Source: an uncultured Oscillospiraceae bacterium (GTDB taxonomy: Bacteria > Bacillota_A > Clostridia > Oscillospirales > Oscillospiraceae). Taken from it: a DNA stretch of 56,116 bases. The notes under the pieces are model-generated. The model saw nothing but the letters and a program-made list of their open reading frames with translations. It was not told the origin of the DNA and ran no database searches. Within the stretch, counting starts at the first letter, position 1. Each line of letters opens with the position of its first letter. Shown piece after piece: positions 48,330-55,580 of the stretch. Location of the stretch: positions 1 through 56,116 of the forward strand of contig CALXDE010000265.1 of NCBI GenBank assembly GCA_944386965.1, given 5' to 3'. The position numbers were made by a program, and so were the translations under genes.

Positions 48330-50159
48330 GAAACCACAACCGACCTCAATCGGTTGCAGGAGGAATGCGCATGATGTTTAGCACATTCCTGCACTATCCC
48401 GCTTTCTCCTTTCCACATTTTGTCTGTTCTATCTTATAGTATCCGTCTGCATACACCGCATGTTTCAGCAGTCCCACGCTGACCGATTGTTTTTCCGGTT
48501 TTCCGGAAGAATTATATCCCGTTATGAGCATTGCCCCGGTTCCATTGCAATGGCAGCCGGTTGTCTCGCATTTTCTGCCGTTGTACCATACAATGTCATG
48601 CGTCTGGATTTTATAACGTACCTTTCGGATCGTCCTTTTTCCGGCAGACACCTTCTTCCCCTGTATTTGTGGAGGTTTTCCGAATCTTTCTTATGGTTCC
48701 GGCTGATCCTGCCGTTTGACAGCTGCTGGCCGGTCTGTTTTTCCCCGGTGCGGGTGTCGATGTACTTTGCATCATAAAATTTTTCCAGGCTCCTGTTGTT
48801 TCGCCGCTTTTTTTGGTATATCTGCGGCCTGGCCCGATGCCCGGGATGGAAATTCCCCATTACAAACGCGTCGTTTACATGGGACTTCTTGATATCTAGT
48901 TCCCCGCGCCGCACTTTGGTAGCCGCACCATAGGTCAGGTGTATTTCAACATCCGGCAGCGCTTTCTTTACCATCCCGTACAGGATCCACCGTACGGCCG
49001 TCATGAAAGTAGCGCCCTTGAAGCCCTTTACCTTCGGTTTCCAGCCATACAGCTTCCCTCCGGGCTTATGGTTCCTCGGCGTGTGGCATTTATGGCATAC
49101 CGTTATGAGGTTATCCATCCGGTCGGTACCTCCCCGGCTTCTGTACCTGATATGGTGTACGTGGAGGATAACCCCGTCTTTTATGGATCTCCCGCAGCAT
49201 TGGCAGGTATATCCATCCCTGGTAAATACCGCCTCCCGGAGCGTCGCGGTGGCATACCGTTCCCCATGCTGGTAGTCTGCGCCCTGCGGTGCGGGTTTTC
49301 CTTCCGCCTGCGGTTGCCAAACCGCGGTGCCCGGTAGCGGAGTCGGTCCCTCCTCTGCCTGCGGTACATGCGGCATTTTGTATGGTGTTCCTTTTCGTCT
49401 TTTAAGGTATCGGCCTGTACCGCCAGGTATTCGTATTTTTCCGACTTTACCGACGTACCGATGTGTACATACCCGGTATCCATGCAGACCTCCACAGGCT
49501 GTACGGCCCCGGTTTTTCTTTCGGTCAGGCGGATCGTGAAAGGCCGGCGTTTTGCTATTACCGCCTTCCCTTCCTTAAGCAGCCTGCGGGGCCGGTACGC
49601 GCTTGTCGGCATGAGCCGTATGTTTGTACTGCTGATGACTGCAACCATGGCAGGCTGCCTCCTTTCCCAATAATTTGTGGTTATGCTGTTTTTTTTTTGT
49701 TAATGGAATGGCTTACGCCTTCCGGGCCAGCTGTATGCCGGAGCATACAGCCCGTCCGGATTCTCGTACTCGCAGGCATGCCTGCTTTCCGGTGGTTCCC
49801 ATCGCCAATGTTACAACCGGTTTTTACAGCCGCACGTCCCCTACCCTCAGGGATTTTTAACGGGCTGCCGCAGAGCATGGGACTTGGGAAGCATCCACAT
49901 GGTGCCTGTTCCTGCAGTACGCGTGGTACCGCAATTCGGTGATAACGTAGCGGCTAACGGTTTGCCTTGCCCGGTATGGCAGGCTCCATTGCCATTGAGG
50001 CTAATCAATTGAGTCACCGGGATCGGGTGAGCAGCGGTTTCCCGCCGGCCTTTCCTTTCCCGGTTTCTCACGCCAAAGATAAATCACAGGGCATGCCTAT
50101 AGAGTGGTTTCCCTACTGCAAGCCCCGTCCGAGATTTATCTCGGGCGCGGGTTATTGAC
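48330..50159 (-). mobile_element. Second IscB element, decayed
   Basis: The left end is GGTTATTGAC (to 50159) with a hairpin CCGAGAT and ATCTCGG (50129-50144). The right end has a hairpin (48337-48356, arms CAACCGA and TCGGTTG) about 20 bases before the SleB start. Between lie a noncoding region of about 500 bp and a broken iscB. No transposase is present. The exact right boundary is not fixed. Confidence 0.75.
48394..49648 (-). pseudogene. iscB: Degenerate iscB, RuvC-II deleted and frameshifted
   Basis: Three frames together give one IscB. Frame 1 (49648 to about 49300) has the RRXRR domain, RuvC-I 'CMDTGYVHIGTSV' and the bridge helix 'RRQRRDRLRYRAPRFGNRRR'. Frame 2 (about 49330 to 48655) has HNH ('LHVHHIRYRSRGG', 'CHKCH') and RuvC-III ('KSHVNDAFVM'). 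Frame 3 (to 48394) is the C-terminal domain from 'AGKRTIRKVRYK'. At the first junction the usual 45-50 residues with the RuvC-II Glu are absent, so this is an out-of-frame internal deletion rather than a one-base error. The second is a single-base shift near 48655. AAAGGAGG precedes the ATG. No RuvC cleavage is expected. Confidence 0.85.
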
Positions 50160-50185
50160 AAATAATTCTCTCCTTTTTTGCTTCG
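49660..50185 (-). ncRNA. Omega-RNA region of the second IscB element
   Basis: About 500 bp of GC-rich noncoding DNA with many stems separates the left end from the iscB start, longer than the corresponding region of the first element. The guide position, abutting GTCAATAACC on the minus strand, reads AAAAAAGGAGAGAATTATTT, a Shine-Dalgarno-like sequence. A class II promoter at 50227-50255 points into it. The RNA could outlive its broken nuclease; boundaries are inferred. Confidence 0.55.
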
Positions 50186-50226
50186 CGGGAAACTCCGCTT
50201 TTTTCGTATCAGGCTGATACCGTTTA

Positions 50227-50256
50227 ATTATGATACAGGAAACTGAAAATATTGAA
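50227..50256 (-). promoter_or_regulatory. Class II promoter feeding the second omega-RNA and sleB
   Basis: Minus-strand TTCAAT, 18 nt, CATAAT (50227-50232). It precedes the probable original ribosome binding site of the SleB gene, with the IscB element inserted between. Confidence 0.55.
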
Positions 50257-50283
50257 AAAATGTTACAAAAGTGTTTCAATATG
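50250..50283. other. Perfect inverted repeat ATATTGAAA / TTTCAATAT
   Basis: Nine-base arms separated by 16 bases, next to the class II -35. It could be an operator or a weak hairpin; no T run follows. Confidence 0.4.
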
Positions 50284-50323
50284 TTAAATCTCGTCGTGAA
50301 TGCTAAGCAGTAAAACCCATCCA

Positions 50324-50389
50324 GACCACCGAAAAGTGGTGATTCGACGACCGAAAACTGGTGATTGGACCACCGAAAAGTGGTGATTG
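50324..50389. repeat. Three tandem 22-bp repeats with internal dyads
   Basis: Copies at 50324-50345, 50346-50367 and 50368-50389 follow GACSACCGAAAASTGGTGATTS. Copies 1 and 3 contain CCAC-CGAAAA-GTGG. They lie in the divergent gap between the sleB/IscB unit and uvrD. Plasmid-type iterons or remnants of IS21-family terminal repeats are the two readings; no replication-initiator gene is adjacent. Confidence 0.7.
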
Positions 50390-50430
50390 CTACTTCATTG
50401 AATTTGTATCTCAACAAAACAAAATAATGC

Positions 50431-50487
50431 AAAAACGCTTATCCGTGAGTTTTATTAATGGATGTTAAAGGAAGGTAAGAGGATAAT
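50431..50487 (+). promoter_or_regulatory. Box promoter H, upstream of uvrD
   Basis: AAAAACGCTTATCCGTGA (50431-50448) precedes GATAAT (50482-50487) by exactly 33 nt; the -35 position reads TGGATG. It is the only copy on the plus strand, and its gene is also on the plus strand, which shows that the box is directional. Confidence 0.75.
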
Positions 50488-50596
50488 ATAATTGACAAAG
50501 AAAATGTTTGAAAGTAGTTGTTTTTAAAATGTTTCTTGAAGCTAGTTAAAAACCGCAGCCATTCCTTTAAATCCTTAAATGATCGGAGGTGTTTGA

Positions 50597-52846
50597 ATGG
50601 ATTTATCATTATTAAATCTGCCCCAAAAAGAAGCTGTCATGCACAAAGACGGCCCGCTTCTAATATTGGCCGGCGCCGGATCCGGGAAAACCAGGGTGAT
50701 TACATACCGCGCCGCTTATCTTATCGAAAACGGCTGCCGTCCCGATCAGATCCTTGCCGTTACCTTTACCAACAAAGCTGCCGGCGAGATGAGGGAGCGG
50801 ATTGAATCCATTGCCGGAGCTGCCGGCAGGGACGTATGGGTCAGTACATTCCATTCGTTCTGTGTCCGTGTCCTGCGCGGACATGCGGAGCGGATCTGTT
50901 ATAAAAATAAGTTTGCCATTTATGATGACCACGATCAAAAAGCGATCATGAAGCAGCTTTTTAAAAAATTCAATGTCGATACGGACCGCTATTCCGAAAG
51001 CGGTGTGCTTACGCTGATCTCATCGGCTAAAAACGAGCTGATCGGCCCGGAAGGTGATACGTTCCTCTCCTACTGCCTCCGGCTGCTTGACAATGACGAA
51101 ACGGATTACGCTTATATTGCAGCAGAAATGTACCGGGAATATCAGAAAGCATTGATGGAAAACAACTGCATGGATTTTGACGACCTTATTATGAATACGG
51201 TAAAGCTTTTTACATCATGCCCGGACGTATTGAGATTATGGCAGAACCATTTCCGGTATATCATGGTAGACGAGTACCAGGATACCAACCACGCGCAGTT
51301 TGAGCTGGTACGCCTCCTGGCCGACTCCCATAAAAATCTTTGTGTGGTCGGTGATGATGACCAATCCATCTACGGTTTCCGCGGAGCCGATATCCGCAAC
51401 ATCCTGGAGTTTGAAGACCAGTATCCCAACACCAGAGTTATCAAGCTGGAGCAGAACTACCGTTCCACCAAAACAATCCTCGCAGCTGCGAATGGGGTAA
51501 TCCGGCACAATGTGCGACGGAAAGCTAAAACCCTTTGGACAACCGGGGATGACGGTGTCCCGGTTGAAGTCATCCGGTTTGAAGATGGAGTTGATGAAGG
51601 AAAATATATCGTTGACGACATTATAAAGAAGGGATATCCGTTAAAAGATTGTGCGGTTTTATACCGTATGAATCACCAGTCCAGGGCGCTTGAGGAGGCC
51701 TGCGGCCGTGCCGGCATCCCCTGTAAAATCGTAGGAGGGGTCGGGTTTTACCAACGCAAGGAAGTAAAGGACTTGCTTGCATACCTGAAAGTGGTCGATA
51801 ATCCGGATGATAACCTTTCCGCCGCCCGCATTATCAACGTACCGAAACGTGGGATCGGGGCCGGATCTGTGGAAAAGCTTACAGCATATGCATTGGAATA
51901 CGGCCTGTCATTTATGGATGCGGTATCCATGGCCGGCCAGAATAAAGAACTCGGCAGATCTGCCGGGAAAGTAATAGCATTCTCAGACGAAATAGATAAG
52001 CTGGTTCATATGGCAAGGGAAGGCGTTTCGCCGGCTCATCTGATTGAACATGTCTATGATAAAATGGGATATCGGAAAGAGATTGAGAAAGATATCGGCG
52101 CTGCTGAAGAAAGGGAAGCGAACATCCAGGAGCTTATTGACCGGGCCGGCTTGTATGAAAGCGAAACCGGCGGCGGGCTTTCCGAATTCCTGGAATGGAC
52201 AGCCCTTTTCTCCGATGAGCGGAAGGATGACGGAAGGGATAAACTGCTGCTCATGACCCTGCACAATGCGAAGGGCCTTGAATTTAAGCATGTGTATATC
52301 TGCGGGCTGGATGAACGGATTCTGCCCCACGCAAAATCCATTGCGGAAGGGGATGTTGAGGAGGAGCGCCGGCTTTGCTATGTCGGTATTACACGGGCCA
52401 TGGAAACGCTTACGCTTACCCAGTCTGAAAAGCGCTTCATATACGGTCAGGAGCAGGATTTCTTTCCCAGCCGGTTTCTGGAAGAGATTCCTGGTGATTT
52501 AATGAAGAATATAAAGGTGCCGCATGAGAAATCTGTGGCGAATGTCTTTGAAGCGAGGAACCGTTTTAAAGCTGTACCGAAACTGCCGGCTTATGGTCCG
52601 GCAGCAAAAGCAGCTGCAGGTTTCAATGGCGCTGTTTCCACCCGGCCGGCCGAGACTCATAATACTTTTTCCAAACCGGCGCAGCCGCCTGTGACGGTCG
52701 GTGACCGCGTTATGCATGAGAAATACGGAGCAGGAACAGTTGTGGAGGTGATGGATACTGTCAGAGACTACCTTATTTCCGTGGATTTCGATGCGATTGG
52801 CATAAAGAAAATGTTTTCTCAATTTGCTGATCTGAAAAAGTTGTAA
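50597..52846 (+). CDS. pcrA: UvrD/PcrA-family SF1A DNA helicase
   Basis: UvrD/PcrA helicases act in repair, in removal of recombination proteins and in rolling-circle plasmid replication. The 749-aa product has Walker A 'AGAGSGKT' (25-32), motif Ia 'AVTFTNKAAGEM', motif II 'IMVDEYQDTNH' (about 222), motif III 'VVGDDDQSIYGFRGAD', motif IV 'LEQNYRSTKTI', motif V 'LMTLHNAKGLEF' and motif VI 'CYVGITRAME'. The C-terminal 50 residues ('VGDRVMHEKYGAGTVVEVM') form the Tudor-like RNA polymerase-binding domain of PcrA. Length and architecture are normal. ATCGGAGGTG precedes the ATG. Confidence 0.95.
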   Translation: MDLSLLNLPQKEAVMHKDGPLLILAGAGSGKTRVITYRAAYLIENGCRPDQILAVTFTNKAAGEMRERIESIAGAAGRDVWVSTFHSFCVRVLRGHAERICYKNKFAIYDDHDQKAIMKQLFKKFNVDTDRYSESGVLTLISSAKNELIGPEGDTFLSYCLRLLDNDETDYAYIAAEMYREYQKALMENNCMDFDDLIMNTVKLFTSCPDVLRLWQNHFRYIMVDEYQDTNHAQFELVRLLADSHKNLCVVGDDDQSIYGFRGADIRNILEFEDQYPNTRVIKLEQNYRSTKTILAAANGVIRHNVRRKAKTLWTTGDDGVPVEVIRFEDGVDEGKYIVDDIIKKGYPLKDCAVLYRMNHQSRALEEACGRAGIPCKIVGGVGFYQRKEVKDLLAYLKVVDNPDDNLSAARIINVPKRGIGAGSVEKLTAYALEYGLSFMDAVSMAGQNKELGRSAGKVIAFSDEIDKLVHMAREGVSPAHLIEHVYDKMGYRKEIEKDIGAAEEREANIQELIDRAGLYESETGGGLSEFLEWTALFSDERKDDGRDKLLLMTLHNAKGLEFKHVYICGLDERILPHAKSIAEGDVEEERRLCYVGITRAMETLTLTQSEKRFIYGQEQDFFPSRFLEEIPGDLMKNIKVPHEKSVANVFEARNRFKAVPKLPAYGPAAKAAAGFNGAVSTRPAETHNTFSKPAQPPVTVGDRVMHEKYGAGTVVEVMDTVRDYLISVDFDAIGIKKMFSQFADLKKL

Positions 52847-52958
52847 TTTTTTTTATTATCTTGCAGTATCCGCTTATATAATTAAATTGAACATCTTATA
52901 GGCTTTTGAGAAACGTAAAAAGCGAAGGTGTTTTTCATTTCTTCCCCCTTTTTATATA

Positions 52959-53002
52959 GGGGATCGTTATTTGGCACAAGGCCTTATAGCGGTCCCCTTT
53001 TT
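52959..53002 (+). terminator. Terminator of uvrD
   Basis: GGGGATCG pairs with CGGTCCCC (one wobble), then TTTTT. It is about 110 nt after the stop; the AT-rich sequence between holds nothing identifiable. Confidence 0.75.
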
Positions 53003-53007
53003 GATGC

Positions 53008-53130
53008 TTAAGATTCTTTAACAACCCTCACAATCTGTCCGTCATTGATCTCGATGGCCAATCCATCCTTTTCGCACAAGTCTGCGATTTCTCCAATTCC
53101 CATCAGATTTACTTCCATAATATTCAACAT
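53008..53130 (-). CDS. Small acidic protein, 40 aa
   Basis: The frame starts MLNIMEVNLMGIGEIADLCE and ends in KDGLAIEINDGQIVRVVKES. It has GGCAGGAAATTG upstream of the ATG as a plausible ribosome binding site and a well-formed class II promoter (53190-53218). The pattern of a short helix and a beta hairpin suggests a folded microprotein. Below the length limit of most gene finders; unknown function. Confidence 0.6.
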   Translation of the reverse strand: MLNIMEVNLMGIGEIADLCEKDGLAIEINDGQIVRVVKES

Positions 53131-53189
53131 ATCAATTTCCTGCCTTTCCAAAGATTTGATTGAACTTTTTGAGTTTTTGTTACGACTTA

Positions 53190-53218
53190 ATTATGCAAGT
53201 GATATTCGTTTTATTGGT
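53190..53218 (-). promoter_or_regulatory. Class II promoter of the 40-aa gene
   Basis: Minus-strand ACCAAT, 17 nt, CATAAT (53190-53195), nearly identical in layout to the promoter at 17854. Confidence 0.6.
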
Positions 53219-53240
53219 TTTTTGCATTGCTATTGCGCAC

Positions 53241-53275
53241 AAAAAAAAAGAAGAGCCGTTGTCTCAGACTCTTCT
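53241..53275 (-). terminator. Terminator at the end of the CRISPR transcription unit
   Basis: Minus-strand AGAAGAG and CTCTTCT pair, followed by nine T; it lies about 65 nt beyond the last CRISPR repeat in the direction of array transcription. Confidence 0.8.
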
Positions 53276-53339
53276 CTTTATTTCCATTCTTTGTTTGATG
53301 CGCAATTGTATTAGCGGTTAATCGATACCGATTATGCAT

Positions 53340-53646
53340 GTTTCGATTCACGCACTCCTACACGGAGTGCGACTGTATCGTCGTTGGTATTTCCCGGAGT
53401 TCCAAGATTTCGATTCACACACTCCACATGGAGTGCGACCTTTAACGGAATATCAAAAATTGTGATATAATCGTTATTTCAATTCACGCACTCCTACGCG
53501 GAGTGCGACAGCCCATGTCAGGCTCCATAACCCTGGCGGCCCTATTTCAATTCACGCACTCTTACACGGAGTGCGACTCCGGACTGGATTTGACGGGTTA
53601 TATCGATCCTCTATTTCAATTCACGCACCCTACACAAGGGTGCGAC
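53340..53646 (-). CRISPR. Five-repeat type I-C-like mini CRISPR array, no cas genes
   Basis: Repeats at 53340-53373, 53407-53439, 53476-53509, 53544-53577 and 53613-53646 (33-34 nt). On the minus strand they read GTCGCACTCCGTGTAGGAGT then GCGTGAATTGAAAT, the type I-C form. Four spacers are 33, 36, 34 and 35 nt. By repeat orientation, transcription is on the minus strand, entering at 53646, and the box promoter and terminator flank it accordingly. The repeat next to the leader has changed stem bases on both sides. No cas gene is present in the window, so processing would depend on a host type I-C system. Confidence 0.9.
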
Positions 53647-53699
53647 AGCAAATTATAGCCAATTTCAGCTTCATTTGCCGTATCATCGCCTACCCGTGG
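53647..53699 (-). other. Leader of the mini CRISPR array
   Basis: About 50 nt between the -10 and the first repeat, AT-rich, without a coding frame. Too short for a typical adaptation leader, which suggests the array is expressed rather than actively acquiring spacers. Confidence 0.45.
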
Positions 53700-53755
53700 A
53701 TATTCTAACATATCTTTATGTTTTTGATTTTTTTAAACTCACGGATAAGCGTTTT
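53700..53755 (-). promoter_or_regulatory. Box promoter I, upstream of the CRISPR array
   Basis: Minus-strand AAAACGCTTATCCGTGA (53739-53755). At 33 nt downstream the hexamer is GAATAT; at 31 nt it is a better TAGAAT (53702-53707). This is the only copy in which the spacing is ambiguous. Confidence 0.65.
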
Positions 53756-53849
53756 CATACTTTTGTATGTTTTCTTGCATGTTTTTATCGGTGCGAATCT
53801 CCCGGCATATTACTGCCTGCTTCAGATCCGCACTCTCCATCATGCTTCA

Positions 53850-54326
53850 TTATGCACAGACAGCGCCCAAGCTCTCTGCACAAGTTTCATCCTCATCTCC
53901 TCCTTCCTCAAGAGCATCGTCATACGCATACTTGTGCGGATGTTCTGCTTTGTAGTTCTCATACGCCGCCATAAAGCGGAACATGAACTCTTCCTTCTGG
54001 GTAGAATTGCGGAAAGAGGTAAACTCTTTAATATGCTTTCCGGTACGGGCATAATACGCCTTATCCAGGTTCGCCAGAAAGTCATAGGCATTTGCCGCAT
54101 GCATCTTATGGCTGTCGGAAAACCACTGGCTGCCTCTGCGCTTTACGGCTTTTACAATGCGAGGGCCGACACGTCTCTTATTTCGGATCACATCGTCAAT
54201 GATAAGAGCATTCCTCCACTGTCCAATATGTCTCCAAAACACGACGCCGTTACCTTCACTGTTGATTGCATCTATAAAATTGGGAATGGAAATTGCGCCA
54301 GTCCCATTAATCTCATGATTCGTCAT
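53850..54326 (-). CDS. Hypothetical protein, 158 aa
   Basis: The start MTNHEINGTG is eight bases from AGGAGG; the longer frame to 54374 is unlikely. The product is mostly helical with a central basic region ('RNKRRVGPRIVKAVKRRGSQ') that suits nucleic-acid binding and a very acidic C-terminus (DDALEEGGDEDE). No family recognised. A 24-codon frame starting MSKTYASHPDIKE lies in the leader and overlaps the start. It lies between the array and the paralogue pair but has no Cas-like motif. Confidence 0.7.
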   Translation of the reverse strand: MTNHEINGTGAISIPNFIDAINSEGNGVVFWRHIGQWRNALIIDDVIRNKRRVGPRIVKAVKRRGSQWFSDSHKMHAANAYDFLANLDKAYYARTGKHIKEFTSFRNSTQKEEFMFRFMAAYENYKAEHPHKYAYDDALEEGGDEDETCAESLGAVCA

Positions 54327-54413
54327 ATATGTTATTCCTCCTATTGCGTTCTTTGATGTCAGGGTGACTGGCATACGTTTTGCTCATATACCTTTTCGTC
54401 ATCCTTCTCCTTA

Positions 54414-54442
54414 ATTATAGGGATGGATCACTTCAGATTAAA
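54414..54442 (-). promoter_or_regulatory. Class II-like promoter of the 158-aa gene
   Basis: Minus-strand TTTAAT, 17 nt, TATAAT (54414-54419) followed by TAAGGAGAAGG. Confidence 0.5.
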
Positions 54443-54458
54443 AAATATTTTTGCAAAT

Positions 54459-54493
54459 AAAAAAAGGCACCCGCCATATGGCAAGATACCTTA
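54459..54493 (-). terminator. Terminator of the 181-aa paralogue
   Basis: Minus-strand AAGGTATC and GGGTGCCTT pair (with wobbles) around an inner GCCA/TGGC, followed by a T run. It is similar in sequence to the terminator at 55435-55469. Confidence 0.7.
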
Positions 54494-54507
54494 AAAGCAG
54501 ATCAGGG

Positions 54508-54541
54508 CCGGACGCATGGATTTGGCAGGCTTTGCGGCCGG
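54508..54541 (-). ncRNA. Conserved 3' hairpin, copy 1
   Basis: CCGG and CGCA arms pair with TGCG and CCGG, enclosing a loop containing TTGGCAGGC. The same structure with a compensatory base pair change occurs at 55535-55568 after the paralogous gene. It lies between the stop codon and the terminator. Confidence 0.45.
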
Positions 54542-54567
54542 TTTTGTATGCTGCAGATTTCAGGATT

Positions 54568-55113
54568 TCAGAAGGCGCCATGCTTCCGGCTCCTTTTTTC
54601 GAGCAAGGACTCTGCTGCTTCCAGATATTTCCTGACTTTGGCGGCATCCTCTGCTGATCTCCAGCTGGTTCTGAGGAGAATTTTCCTCAGGACTTCAAGC
54701 ACGCGGTTTGTACTTGGGATCATCTGCAGGTCGTTCCAGGAGCGGTTCCAATCCCGGCATGCCTGTAAATAAGCGTACCCGAATATTGACTCCTCGGCCA
54801 TTCGGCTAAGAACATCGATATCGCCGCCGGTGACGTCGTGTCTCCACTTAATAAGGTTTACCGCTTCCATGACCGTCTCCTCTTCCGACCCGAAAAGAGC
54901 GAAAGAATCTCCGAACAGTTCATCGGCGGACGCCTCATAGGGAACAGCTTCGATTGCTTCGTACCAGGCATCCGGATACCCTGTTTCCGGGTCTCGGTGT
55001 GCCGGCACTCTGCGACCTTTTTTGAGGTCTCGCCAATAGTCCTGTACTTTGTCTTCTGAGATATATCCATACTGAGAGAAATCTCCGTTCTGGATTAGAA
55101 CAACTTCTATCAT
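54568..55113 (-). CDS. Hypothetical protein, 181 aa, paralogue 1
   Basis: The C-terminal 110 residues are shared with the next gene: 'MAEESIFGYAYLQACRDWN', 'SWNDLQMIPSTNRVLEVLR' and 'LRTSWRSAEDAAKVRKYLEA' have close matches there. The N-terminal 70 residues ('EVVLIQNGDFSQYGYISED', 'GRRVPAHRDPETG') are specific to this copy. All-helical C-terminus, no known motif. GGAGGAA precedes the ATG. The 3' noncoding module is also shared, so the two genes arose by tandem duplication of a gene plus its 3' region. Confidence 0.75.
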   Translation of the reverse strand: MIEVVLIQNGDFSQYGYISEDKVQDYWRDLKKGRRVPAHRDPETGYPDAWYEAIEAVPYEASADELFGDSFALFGSEEETVMEAVNLIKWRHDVTGGDIDVLSRMAEESIFGYAYLQACRDWNRSWNDLQMIPSTNRVLEVLRKILLRTSWRSAEDAAKVRKYLEAAESLLEKRSRKHGAF

Positions 55114-55430
55114 TTCTTCCTCCTTCTGCCGGTTTTAATAGGCTCCGGTTGCCAATCTTTTTAATGGTTTCTATATATAAAAAGTACGCCTGCCAGGTAC
55201 TTGAATTTTCTTATATATGGCTTAAGGTAAATGTCTCATAGCATATTACAAAAAAATATATAGGAACCAAATAGAAAAGAAGGAAGTTTTCAACCTTCTG
55301 CTTTTTCTCAATTCCTATATTCATCTGTTTTAATTATCAATTTGGATTTTTGAGAATAAAAAAATAAAACTACAAATAGCAAAAAAATTCTGCTCGATAT
55401 GGGTTTGTTGCCGCTAAAAATTTTTTTTGC
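55114..55430. other. AT-rich intergenic region with nested inverted repeats
   Basis: No coding frame. It contains a small dyad AAGTAC/GTACTT near 55180-55203, and nested dyads at 55250-55320 (outer ATATAGGAA and TTCCTATAT, inner AGAAGG and CCTTCT followed by a T-rich stretch) that may terminate plus-strand readthrough. A minus-strand GATAAT at 55333-55338 could be the -10 of the upstream paralogue gene. Confidence 0.45.
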
Positions 55431-55434
55431 AAAT

Positions 55435-55469
55435 AAAAAAGGCGTCCACCATATTGGCAGATGCCTTTT
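55435..55469 (-). terminator. Terminator of the 154-aa paralogue
   Basis: Minus-strand AAAGGCATC and GACGCCTTT pair with one mismatch around an inner CCA/TGG, followed by a T run. Confidence 0.75.
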
Positions 55470-55492
55470 GAAAACAGAATTTGTATTTTGGA

Positions 55493-55531
55493 TTTAAGAA
55501 GCATCCCTATTTCCGGGCGCTTCTTAAATCA
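55493..55531. other. 12-bp stem hairpin GATTTAAGAAGC / GCTTCTTAAATC
   Basis: A long perfect stem with a 14-nt loop between the conserved hairpin and the terminator of the second paralogue. It has no counterpart after the first paralogue. Confidence 0.5.
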
Positions 55532-55534
55532 GAA

Positions 55535-55568
55535 CCAGGCGCATGAACTTGGCAGGCTGTGCGGCTGG
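55535..55568 (-). ncRNA. Conserved 3' hairpin, copy 2
   Basis: CCAG and CGCA arms pair with TGCG and CTGG. Compared with copy 1 the third pair changed from G-C to A-T on both sides, keeping pairing, while the loop core TTGGCAGGC is unchanged. Confidence 0.45.
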
Positions 55569-55580
55569 TTTTTTTAGCAA

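Noticed and set aside
3642..53755. The repeated box as a dispersed transposon end or REP-like repeat
   Set aside because: It is only in 5' regions, always in the direction of the gene, and keeps a fixed distance to a -10, which transposon debris would not do.
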